Source: Bemisia tabaci (Eukaryota; Arthropoda; Insecta; Hemiptera; Aleyrodidae). From it: DNA of 64,000 nt. Positions 53,154-62,464 of this stretch are shown here, piece by piece. A model generated the notes under the pieces. It saw only the letters and a list, made by a program, of their open reading frames with translations. It did not search any database and was not told the DNA's origin. Positions within the stretch are counted from its first letter, which is position 1. Every line of letters begins with the position of its first letter. The stretch is from assembly GCF_918797505.1 (NCBI RefSeq), contig NC_092797.1:49822157-49886156 (forward strand), given 5' to 3'. The position numbers and the translations under genes were made by a program.

Positions 53154-53269
53154 AACGCTCCAACTAGCTCCCTTTCCCTTACTATTTCGGGTAAGAAGTC
53201 CCCGATTTTCTTGAAAAAACACCCCTAAAAGTCCCCAATTATGGTTTTTTATAACTGGTAGACACCCTG

Positions 53270-54370
53270 TTTTCAAAACTTTATTTTCGATATTCTGCCC
53301 TCTTTTTCTTTTCTTATTTTCTTTCCTCGGTCGATACGCACTCACAGGAACGGCAGCATAAGCTGCTCAACAAATCGACGACCGCGTACGTATCTCGGGA
53401 ACGCGTTACATTTCAGCGCGAACCATGCGCGCTTGTCGTAGACCATTTATCATCCGAACGTGGCGTGATGATTATGTCACTCTAGCCCAACAACCCCTTT
53501 CGAGGTCCACGATCCCCCGGGTGTTCCTCTCCCCCCACCCCCATCAACTCCCCGGCATCGTCATCCCCCCCCCCCCTTCGCCGTCAGTGCAAAAGTCAAG
53601 AACCTTAGCGACGTGTAGAGCGGTTTTTGCCGGTGATGTTTACGCAGCGCAAACTGCGGTAGCGATCATCCTCACTGCGTGACGCAACAAGTCGCGGTGA
53701 GCCCTTGTCCAGGTAATGAAGGATTTGTGGATGTAAAATTTAGGTGAAATCAGGTTATGGTCGTTACCTGTAAAACTTTTGACCCTGAAGCCAAATATTT
53801 GGTTTCCCAGCGATTTTCTTTGTGCTAACGCTGGAAAAGCGAGAAAATTGCAAAAAAATCTAGTTTTTCCGCAGTTTTTTTTAAAAACATCTCCATTCCA
53901 ACACAAGATATCGAAAAAAAAAGTCGTATCCCAAACTGAAGTTGACAAAATTTCCTATCAAGAAAACATGCTAACTTCTTTCGCACGCACTAAAGGGCCA
54001 ACCCTGGAGCCGTGAAAATCTCCTACAACGCCGCAAATTATGATTTTTCGCGATTTCCCGTCATTTCTTCGAAAAATGGCCGTTTTCACGCCAAAAAGAA
54101 ATAAATTTAAGTTTAGTTTTTGGTTTTAAGAAATCAATTGGTTTCAAATCAAAGCTCATTATGCTAGATCTACACTGGAAGTAAACAGGCATCGCGGTAT
54201 CGCGAACAAATCTTGCTAAATTACCGGTTCTTTTCTAAATTTTCTGCTGAAAACATGTCCTTTACGCTTTAAGGCACGTTTAAAATCTTGTGTTTCTCGC
54301 GAAATTTTACATAGGAATCAGCACCTACATTTCAAATTCCTGACATATGCAATTCACCTTTCACCTGCGA
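53270..54370. other. Unassigned sequence with C12 run
   Basis: C12 run at 53565-53576 in a CpG-rich patch (53330-53690). Then AT-rich DNA with overlapping frames on both strands and no known motif. Confidence 0.35.
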
Positions 54371-55268
54371 TCCCTGGTAAAAATTGGCGATAGGAGCTGC
54401 GTTTCAAAATACCATAGGAGTTCTTATAGCCGACTAAAGAAGGCTATTGAAAATCATACAACTGGCTGTAGAAAGCGGAGCAAATCATATAGCCGGGCTG
54501 TACGAAGCTATAAAAAAGTATACAGTCGGGCTATAGTTCCTATCGCCGGGCTTTGCACTTTATCGCCATTGGCTATAAAAGGCTATAAGAAATTGTGTAG
54601 AGATTCGTGTGCTTTTGGAAATCATCAAGTTTGATACGGAACTACCTCAATGTTTACAAAACACACATTATATTTTCCTTTAAAATATATTTTTTTTTCA
54701 TCAATTAAAATGAGAATAGTCCATACAGAGTGTGCAAACATTAAATATTAGAGCCTAACACAAAGCGGAGCGGCGACGCACTGGCGTCTACAAACCTAAC
54801 AGGGATACTTCACGCATTGCGCAATGCGTGAAGTATCCCTGTTAGATTTGTAGGCGCCAATGCGCGTTTTGCGCTCTTTGCCCGCCCGCCGCGCCGCAGC
54901 GTGCCACGGCGTCTGAAGCAACTATTCCACACCAGAGGTATTGCACAGTATCACAAGAAATTGAAGGCGCTCCAACATATTAAGAATGACAGGCGTCCTT
55001 CAATAGTACGGAGCTTTCCTCGCAAAATAAATCAAGATACTACGGCACTAAAAGAGAGCGGTAGTCCAAAAACTAACTAAGTCCTAGTATCCGTATTTAG
55101 TAACGTTTAGCATAAACTTTATCGTCTGGCTGTTGCCTAATCGCCATCGGCTATAAAAGGCTATAAGAAACTGTACAGCCGGCTACAGAAGCTATTGGAA
55201 ATCTTACAGCCGGCTTTAGGTCTATATTATTTTGGAACACAGATTCTACTGCCAATTTTTACCAGGGA
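54371..55268. mobile_element. TCCCTGGTAAAAATTGG element, 898 bp
   Basis: Ends TCCCTGGTAAAAATTGGCGA and ...TGCCAATTTTTACCAGGGA, with inverted similarity over about 38 bp. Subterminal DNA on both sides is packed with GGCTATAAAAGGCTATAAGA-type words and AGCCGGGCTAT variants. The GCGCAATGC palindrome lies inside at 54777-54864. No ORF. Target duplication not found. Confidence 0.75.
54777..54864. repeat. GCGCAATGC-centred palindrome, copy 2
   Basis: CGCACTGGCGTCTACAAACC arms around CGCATTGCGCAATGCG, 88 bp. The central ACTTCACGCATTGCGCAATG is part of a perfect palindrome. GCGCCGCAGCGTGCCACG follows at about 54890, as next to copy 1. Confidence 0.82.
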
Positions 55269-55276
55269 TTGGTAGT

Positions 55277-55521
55277 CTGCCGTGCTAAGGAGAAACGCCG
55301 TATGCATGCGCCTTCAGACGTTGCCAAATTATCCTTCATAAAACACGAATTTCCGGGTAAACACATGAATATTTTCCTTCCAATTTTTCAGATAATTTTG
55401 TTCGCAATTTCACCTGAAGTTCCTGAAAATTTCAAGGAAAAACATTCACAATTTTTCTCAAATATAAATATTTTACCAAAGGAAATTTGGCAACGCCTGA
55501 GGTTTCATACGGCGCACGGTG
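55277..55521. mobile_element. CTGCCG-family MITE, right end damaged
   Basis: Left CTGCCGTGCTAAGGAGAAAC. Right reads CATACGGCGCACGG, lacking TTCTTCCTTAG from the terminal repeat and the final CAG. Lies eight bases after the element ending at 55268. Confidence 0.78.
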
Positions 55522-56140
55522 GATCGAAACCTGCAAAAAGTCGGACATGGGCGATTCTCACAAATAGTCATTTCATTGATGTAAATGTCTTCCCAAAGAG
55601 TTATATTTTATGATACAGGTATTGGTTTTCAATTTTTTAACCCCAGTTTAACGCACACAGCCTCCTAAAGTGGCTCAGGCGGCACTCGAAACATGTTGCC
55701 TCACTCGGGACAAACCGTTCGCCTGTTGGTATTTCCCTCCGATAGATTTATGACAATTTCTGACTAAAGTAGCTTGTTCTCCTCCTTAAGTAGAATATAT
55801 TTCACTAATAACAAGTTAAGATATCGCTATTTTTATAAGCGGTATTCTTGCTTAAAAGTACCCTCCTCAATACCGTAAAAATAATAATATAGCTAGACTT
55901 TTAACCAGCTATTTCAGCGTATTTCAGGGAAACCTTTGTATAGCAGTGTTAACTGATCCCTGAAGATTCATTATCAAGAAAAATTGGCTGCCCCAAAGTG
56001 CCATTTTGGGAATAAAGCTTAAATGATTTTGAAAAAGTGAAGTTCATAAAATGGTGGCTCGAGAGAATTCGAATTTCACAGGTCTGTGGCGAATAAACAC
56101 CGGGTATTTGATAGGTGATTTGTATGTAATTTTTAGTGCT
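55522..56140. other. Unassigned sequence
   Basis: No gene or repeat recognised. Confidence 0.4.
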
Positions 56141-56286
56141 GAGTCCGAAAATGACCTTGGTTTTTCTCCAACACCCACCGATTTTCCGGAAAATTGAGAT
56201 TTTCCACTTAAAATGGACTTTTCGGGAAATGTGATTTTCCGGAAAACTGGTGCATGGTAAAGAGAAACCAAGGTCATTTTCGAATC
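56141..56286. repeat. Foldback, GAAAATGACCTTGGTTT arms
   Basis: GTCCGAAAATGACCTTGGTT pairs with AACCAAGGTCATTTTCGAAT. GATTTTCCGGAAAA blocks pair nearer the centre. About 146 bp. Overlaps two unrelated open frames on the minus strand, which I do not call. Confidence 0.72.
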
Positions 56287-56505
56287 CAGGAGACCAAAAT
56301 ACATGAGAAAACATGCCTTGCGTGGTTAAAAAAATGTCCACGTTGTTTCAGATAACGGGGTTTTCCTCTCAAATGTCCTAATCGACGCATATGATACTGA
56401 TCCGTTTGTTTTGCGTCTGAAAAGACGGGAAAATTATATCAAGTTGGGGTTTAATGGAGCATTTTTCATCTACTATTTGATTCTAAAGTCAACAATGGCC
56501 TTAAT

Positions 56506-57106
56506 GGGCCTGTTGCAAACTTTTGCTAGAGCAAAACTAAGAGTTGTTTCTTATAGATAATGCCTCAAAAATCACGATGAGCGCATCGGCAAACTCTGAA
56601 ATGCACTCATAACTTCACAATCTGCGTAAGAAATTTGCGGTTTTTTGAGCTTCCCGCTTCAAAAACGATACTACGGCACAGGTGAACATTTTGTAAGAGG
56701 AGTCGTTCCATCGTCGGCAATAATCATCATAGCCGACGCGAATCCGCCAAAACACGTTTGATGGGACGAGATAACACCTGAACTGGATTAGACCAGATAA
56801 CAATCGGTGTGTTAACGTTCATATTTTCCACGCCCGAATGGAAACTCTCCTTGAATTACGCGCGGAACTGCGTGCAAGCGTCGGCCATGATGAATATCGC
56901 CGACGATGGAGTGACTCCTCTAACAAAATGTTCACCTACACCGTAGTATCGTTTTTGAAGCGGGAAGCTTAAAAAAACGCAAATTTCTTACGCAATTTGT
57001 GAAGTTATGAGTTCAGACTTTGCCGATGCGCTCATCGTGATTTTTGAGGCATTATCTATAGGAAACAACTCTTCATTCTGCTCTAGCAAAAGTTTGCAAC
57101 AGGCCC
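56506..57106. mobile_element. GGGCCTGTTGCAAAC foldback, 601 bp
   Basis: Ends GGGCCTGTTGCAAACTTTTG and its complement. Arms of about 235 bp pair with high identity (GCTTCCCGCTTCAAAAACGA, ACGATGAGCGCATCGG). Spacer about 130 bp with CGTCGGC(A/C)AT motifs pairing as well. The GGGCC end is PIF/Harbinger-like, but flanks do not give a clear TWA duplication. Confidence 0.8.
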
Positions 57107-57867
57107 ATTCTTTTCTATCTTCTAACTATTTCCCAAAAACTCGTGTTTTTTGACATCGGATTTTTTTTTTTTTTATGTTTAATTTCTTCGGAAAATTAGA
57201 AGTTAATAGAGAAAATTGAGGTAATTTGAGCTTCAGCAGCAATCATTAAGCCGAAGAAGCTCCATTAGATACCTAAGTATAAATAAAGGCAGTGTACAAT
57301 GGTGACTCGCGGGGCCCTTAATTAGGAAGGCTCGGATAATACATGATTTTTTGTGTTGATTGATGTGTATTTGATTTGTATTTTTCTCTCATATTTTTCC
57401 CCCTTGTCATTTTCTTTTGTTAGAAAGCTAAAAAGGTGCCCCAGGAATGAAGGGGAAAGGAGATCCTCTGTTTTCCTCTCAACATTTTCGGATTTCTATC
57501 AATTCATTTTTTGGGGGAGAGGAGGGGGAATGGTAAAAGAGATGAGTAATATACGTTTTATATACGATATTTAAACATTTTACCGGAGAGAAAAGTCCAT
57601 TGAACACTTAAAACTTCGATTGAAATGAGTGTAGAAAGTTTAAATTTATCTGTTGTTAAACAATATCTCTTTATTTATCTGAAATTGTGCCAAAATACAT
57701 ATCTAAACCCAATAATCAGGAAAATAGTCATCAAAAATGAAATCTGCGACGAAAAATACATAAGATACATGTATCCTGATTTGTTTTATGAGCGCAAACA
57801 CTACGTAAATGAGCAAACCAAGTCGCGTGATGTGCCATGTCCGGCCTGCCCTATGACTCGATCCACC
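57107..57867. other. Unassigned sequence
   Basis: Open plus frame from 57625 runs into transposon sequence, so it is not a gene. A G-rich patch lies at 57510-57530. Confidence 0.38.
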
Positions 57868-57894
57868 GTGCGGCGTTCTTTCTTAGCACGGCAG
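57868..57894. repeat. Right-end fragment of CTGCCG MITE
   Basis: GTGCGGCGTTCTTTCTTAGC plus ACGGCAG is the terminal 27 bp of the family without the rest. Confidence 0.7.
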
Positions 57895-58242
57895 TATTGT
57901 CCAGACACTGGTCGCGGGACCGAGACACACATGTTTGATCATAAATCGAGGGACCATTCGCTCTCAGATAAACTCCTATTTCAAGGGGGGCTCAGTTCGC
58001 TAGGTATCAATTCTTTCATCGTTTTATGGGCCGAGACATTCCCCGAAATTCGTCTCTTTCTGGAAAACAGGCTTAACGCATTTCCACCTGGTCCCCGGAT
58101 GGTCCGAAGACATACATTCAGCAGGGTCCAGCTCACGAAATAGTAACGTCATAATGCTCCAACGTTTACCGTCGTTCGTACGTCGTTCCCGAAGGACGGT
58201 AAATCCGTTGAAGGTCGCCCCGAGATTTTCGCTATTCTCCCC

Positions 58243-58401
58243 TGTGGCATGGCTCACTTCGCGATTTATCGATTGCTCCGTCATTTAAACCAATGGAAAA
58301 GGATTGACAAACAGGGCGCTCGCAACGAAAACCTTACGAATCGATTCTTCACCATGGCTTTAAATTGGAAAAGATCGATCGATAGTCACGCCTCGTCATT
58401 G
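58243..58401. mobile_element. CAGTGGCGTGGCGTG-family MITE, decayed
   Basis: CTGTGGCATGGCTCACTTCG at the left. GTCACGCCTCGTCATTG at the right. Core CAGGGCGCTCGCAACGAAAA with CATTTAAACCAATGG and ACCATGGCTTTAAA. Oldest copy of the family. Confidence 0.65.
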
Positions 58402-58652
58402 CTGTCTTACCGTGGAGCGGATTTTACGATCTAACGAAAAGCGAGGCAGTTAAGCTCATACCGCTTTGGGTGGAACAACACTGTTAGAAAAAAAGGCGTG
58501 AGTTTCACACTTCGGCGGAGAACATACGGAACCAGTTCCGTCCGCGTGAGAATTCCTAGAGTGAAAAATCGAGGGTTGAGTCTAGTCACTTTTAACTGTT
58601 GATTCTCATCCTTTCTCCGCCATCGCAGCACGCCGCACGGGATGGTGCTTTC

Positions 58653-58840
58653 GTCGCCGAGGATTGACTCTAGTCCCGCTTGGGATGATGCTCAACCCGC
58701 GAGGATTGATTCTCAACCCGCGGAGGATTGCTTCTCAACCCGCGGATGATTGATTTTCAACCCGCGGAGTATTGATTCTCGACCCGCGAGGATTGATTAT
58801 CAACCCGCGAGGATTGATTCTCAACTCGCGAGGATTAATT
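58653..58840. repeat. 24-bp minisatellite
   Basis: About eight units of GAGGATTGATTCTCAACCCG plus CG, with drift at both edges. It ends three bases before the left arm of the inverted repeat at 58843. Confidence 0.88.
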
Positions 58841-58842
58841 CT

Positions 58843-59764
58843 ATTGTGGTATTATTTTGGATGATTTATTTGAAATTATCCAAAGTTCTACTCAAATGAA
58901 GAACAGTGAACTGAAAGTGTGTCTCGGCAATCTTTAACCTAGGTTTTGTGAAGTGTTTGTGATTACCAGAAGACCAGAACCATGCAGCTGTTGCTGAAAA
59001 CTAAGTTCGAAAAAACTATGAAATATATAGGAAGTGTGCAACGTTGCAAACGGAGATACGTGGTTTCGCACTTTGATTATCGATATGCAGCTCCTGAAAA
59101 ATCTGTATAATTTCGCATCTCTGTACCCACTGAACATTCGGTTAGACTTTACAAAGAAACTGTAACTTAGGATTTGTAATTGCATCTTTTCTTCCTCAAT
59201 AAGAATAATAAATTGAACGTATTTCTGCCAAACGGAACTATGTGCATTAAGACATGAGCTCTGAGACCCATAAGAATATATGCATAACAGGGCTCACGTC
59301 ATAATGCACATAGTTCTGTTTGGCAGAAATTCGTCCAAATATAATCAATTTGAACTTGATAATGCTGATGCGGTTTCTTTCCAATCGTTAACTAGGTTGC
59401 AAAAAGCACTAAGATTACGCAGAACAAGCACTGGAACATGCATTGCAAGGTAAAAAAAAATTGTAAGAGTTCAAATCTGCCTACTTTAAATCGGCTATAT
59501 AGATGATGATGCAGGATATCATACCTGTTTTCAAGAATTCAAATATGATCTCCTCCTGGGTAGGCTGATCGGTTACGTTTAAAACTATATATTTCATAGT
59601 TTCTTCGAACTTAGTTTTCAGCAACAGCTGCATGGTTCTGGTCTTCTGGTAATCACAAACACTTCACAAAACCTGGGTTAAAGATTGCCGAGACACACTT
59701 TCAGTTCACTGTTCTTCATTTGAGTAGAACTTTGGATATAAATCATCCAAAATAATACCACAAT
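58843..59764. mobile_element. Long inverted repeat with ~185-bp arms
   Basis: The left arm (58843-59030) starts ATTGTGGTATTATTTTGGAT and the right arm (59584-59764) ends with the complement. Arms appear about 97 percent identical apart from one short indel near 58870. The spacer (59031-59583) carries a fragment of the CGACGGTGAAACTGC family and a 122-bp palindrome at 59215-59336. High identity suggests recent origin or gene conversion. Confidence 0.85.
59215..59336. mobile_element. 122-bp GGACGTATTTC palindrome, copy 4
   Basis: Starts GAACGTATTTCTGCCAAACG and ends ...TGGCAGAAATTCGTCC. Flanks AATT and AAAT. Exactly 122 bp. Confidence 0.86.
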
Positions 59765-60359
59765 GAAATTAAGCTTAATGGCAAATAATCGAGACAAAAA
59801 CGGATACTTACAGCCACCGACCGCGCTCGCGATTAAACTGGCGCGACGAAATGACCGTTACAAATTCCTTCTAGAAGATCTTCGCTTCCCCTTTCGGAGG
59901 GGGAATTGCAGGAACGGAGGGGCCCGTGAACCCCGTGGCATGGATGAGACTCAACCGTTGTGGGTTGACACTAAGACCTCAGCGGACGAGCTTGTGAGCT
60001 GGAGAAAGAATTTGCTATCTTCAAACCTTTCGGGTTGTTTTTCAACGCTGTAGTGATGTAGCTCAAACTGCAAAGATTGATTCGCATGCCGTCCTAAATT
60101 CTCAATCCTTTTCTCACTCCGTAATTCTAACTCCGACTCCGAAATTTTTAACAGTGAACTGAGAATATTAACCCTCGAAGAAAATTAAAACCCTACCCTC
60201 TTCCTCGGGGAATTCGCTCTCTCATGCGCCGAGTGATTTTTGTTTATCTTTTATATATTGGTACTTATAGGTCCGGGTAGTAATCATCCCTTTTTTTGTG
60301 AGGAAAACCAGGTTATCGCGTGATATCGCACGAAGGCCAGGGAGAAATTCTATCCGAAC
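59765..60359. other. Unassigned; open 96-residue frame
   Basis: A GC-rich plus frame (59763-60053) is open for 96 codons. Its first codon lies in the inverted repeat end and it has no known domain. AG at 59812 after ATACTTAC could be an acceptor. Too weak to call. Confidence 0.3.
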
Positions 60360-60907
60360 GGACCACTAGACAAGGTACGAATTTAAGCGATCTAGTACAT
60401 GTTTCTTAACAAGAATTTCACGTAGAGCACGATTCGCGCGACAAAAATTACTGAAACCAATTCCTAACGAAGATATTAACGATTTTATTTCACATTTGTA
60501 CGAGGAATTTGAACTGCCCGCTCACAAGAAACTCAAAGCTCTACGTGAGTCAAATCGCCCACTACAACGGTCTAAGCAAGCTTCTCAATCGAGCAATGTT
60601 CATTTCCCACCATATGTTGTTCTAAACTATTAGCAATTTGCTGTAACTGAGCCAAAGCGTCAAGATTGAGGTTGCCAGATTTTTATATCGCAGAGACTGT
60701 CATGATAATGTTTAGCGCGCGATGTGAATCACGTAGAGCATTGAGTTTTCATGAGCGGGTGGTTTCAATTCACGCATCAAGAATCATTAAATATCTTCGG
60801 AAGGAGTTAATATCGGTAATTTTCGTTGTGTGCATCGTGATTTTCGTAAAATTTTGGTTAAGAAACATGTATCAGAATGCTGAAATTTGTACCTTATCTA
60901 GCGGTCC
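60360..60907 (+). mobile_element. GGACCACTAGACAAGG element, copy 2
   Basis: 548 bp, same length and orientation as 22499-23046, beginning GGACCACTAGACAAGGTAC and ending ACCTTATCTAGCGGTCC. Similarity is high throughout by eye. No ORF. Confidence 0.83.
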
Positions 60908-61314
60908 ATTGACGAGGAATCCAGGAAAAAAGCTTCCAAAGTTTTCTCAGCGAAAGTTCGCCCAAAAATTAGAAGACTCCGAAATTGAGGCGTTGTGTGC
61001 GGAAAGGGCGTTTCTTGGTTGCGGTGTGCCGAAATCTCAAGTGCTAATTTTTATTATAGAGAGAAAACTATAGGGTGAATTTTTCTGAAATTTTACGCTT
61101 TCAGCACTCTAAAAGCATAATGAATATTCAGGAAAATTTGTAACAAATGAAATATATTTGTTTTAATTTAATGAATGGAACGTTATCGAGAGATTTTGAG
61201 ATACTGTAACCAATAAATGCCCTTTTTGCACCCAGTGCTTCAATTTTCCATCTCGAAAAAGCTTGGGCACTCCTGAAACTCTCCAAAATGTTTGAAAAAG
61301 TTTGAAAGATTCCA
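60908..61314. other. Unassigned sequence
   Basis: No gene recognised. A plus frame running through the upstream element into this stretch is not supported as a gene. Confidence 0.4.
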
Positions 61315-61623
61315 CACGGAGAAAAAAACCTCGTGCGTGGGACCCAGAGTTGAGGTCATGTGGATCTCTGAAGTTTTCGGATCACGTATCTAAAAACTTG
61401 AGGTCTAGCTGCCGAAGTTTGGGTCAGACATCTGAGGTGCCTCGATATATACCGAAGGGTTCGGGTCACACATCTGAAGTACTCCGGGACATACCGAAGT
61501 GCCTCGATGTCTGACCCGAACTTCGGCAGCTCGACCTCAAGTTTTCGGATGCGTGATCCGGAAACTTCAGAGATCCATATGACCTCAACTTCGGGTGCCA
61601 TGCACGAAGTTTTTTTCTCCGTG
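61315..61623. mobile_element. CACGGAG palindrome, copy 2
   Basis: 309 bp from CACGGAGAAAAAAACCTCGT to ...GAAGTTTTTTTCTCCGTG. CA flanks both ends. The outer arms match 52527-52885, but the centre has a different set of (G)TACTCCGGGACATACCGAAG-type units, so the central repeats differ between copies. Confidence 0.87.
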
Positions 61624-62464
61624 CAATAGCAATGAAAATATTGAAATAGAATCGCGACTAAACGCAATTAAGTATCAGTTATCTTTACCATGGAATTGCA
61701 ATGTTATTCCATTATTTAGTTAATACATGCCGATTTTATACATCAACAACTTGCTGACTTACATGTATCAGAAAGATAGGCAATTTGCAATGCAATGAGA
61801 TTTTGAAACTCATTTCAATTTTGTTGTAAGAAACTGTATGAAGAGTCCCTTCAATCACAAGATATAGGCAACATACACGACTTTCCGATCCAGTAGCCAT
61901 AATTGTATCATGCAAATGCATTTTATTGCAATAAGTGCTGCTCGGGTAATGTAAAAATTGTAATAAAAATAAGAAAGCAAAGATGTCTTATTTGAAATTT
62001 ATTTACCCAGTACACGGAAAATTCATTCGCAGAAAGAAGGAAAATCCAAAGAAAGAAAGAACGAAAAAAAAAAAGAAAAAAAGAAGAAAAAAGAATAGCC
62101 AAACGCAACAAGAGGAACACCAAAACAAAAATAACTAAGTAAAAGAACAAAATGAGGATGGAGATTCAAGCACCTTTTAGTAGGGCGGATAAGCATAACA
62201 ATCGTGCATTTCTGGAAGAAAGCATGAAACTTTCAGGATATCATCTTTACCTATAGAAGGTTCAATTTCGCAAGTGAGCCCAAAATTCTGAGGCCATGGG
62301 GGCCGGGGGGGCAGGGGGCCCTGATTTCGCTATGTTTTGCCGAATTTTCGCGTTGGATCATCGTGAGAACGCCGTTAACAATGTAAAATGTGATCAAAAC
62401 CTGTGTAAACGTCATTAATAGGTTCTCTCAAACAGTATCCTAAAATGCTAGCACTGTCCGATCC
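61624..62464. other. Unassigned sequence with purine tract
   Basis: A/G-only-rich tract at 62033-62096. GGGGGCC-rich patch near 62298-62320. No gene. Confidence 0.4.

Larger units (their letters stand above)
52293..53269. mobile_element. CAGGGTGTCTA element, TCCCC words, with two insertions
   Basis: Left end TAGGATGTCTACCGGTCC. Right end TGGTAGACACCCTG. Words AAAGTCCCCAAT and TCCCCGA. Alignment to 8219-8571 is continuous once the insertions at 52527-52885 and 52924-53153 are removed. TTTTC abuts both ends, but shorter than the 8 bp expected of hAT. Confidence 0.82.

Noticed and set aside
57625..58143. 172-residue open frame
   Set aside because: It runs through the MITE fragment at 57868-57894 and shows no recognisable motif, so it is chance readthrough.
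58653..58840. CRISPR array
   Set aside because: Units are directly adjacent with no spacers and drift in sequence; it is a minisatellite in eukaryotic DNA.
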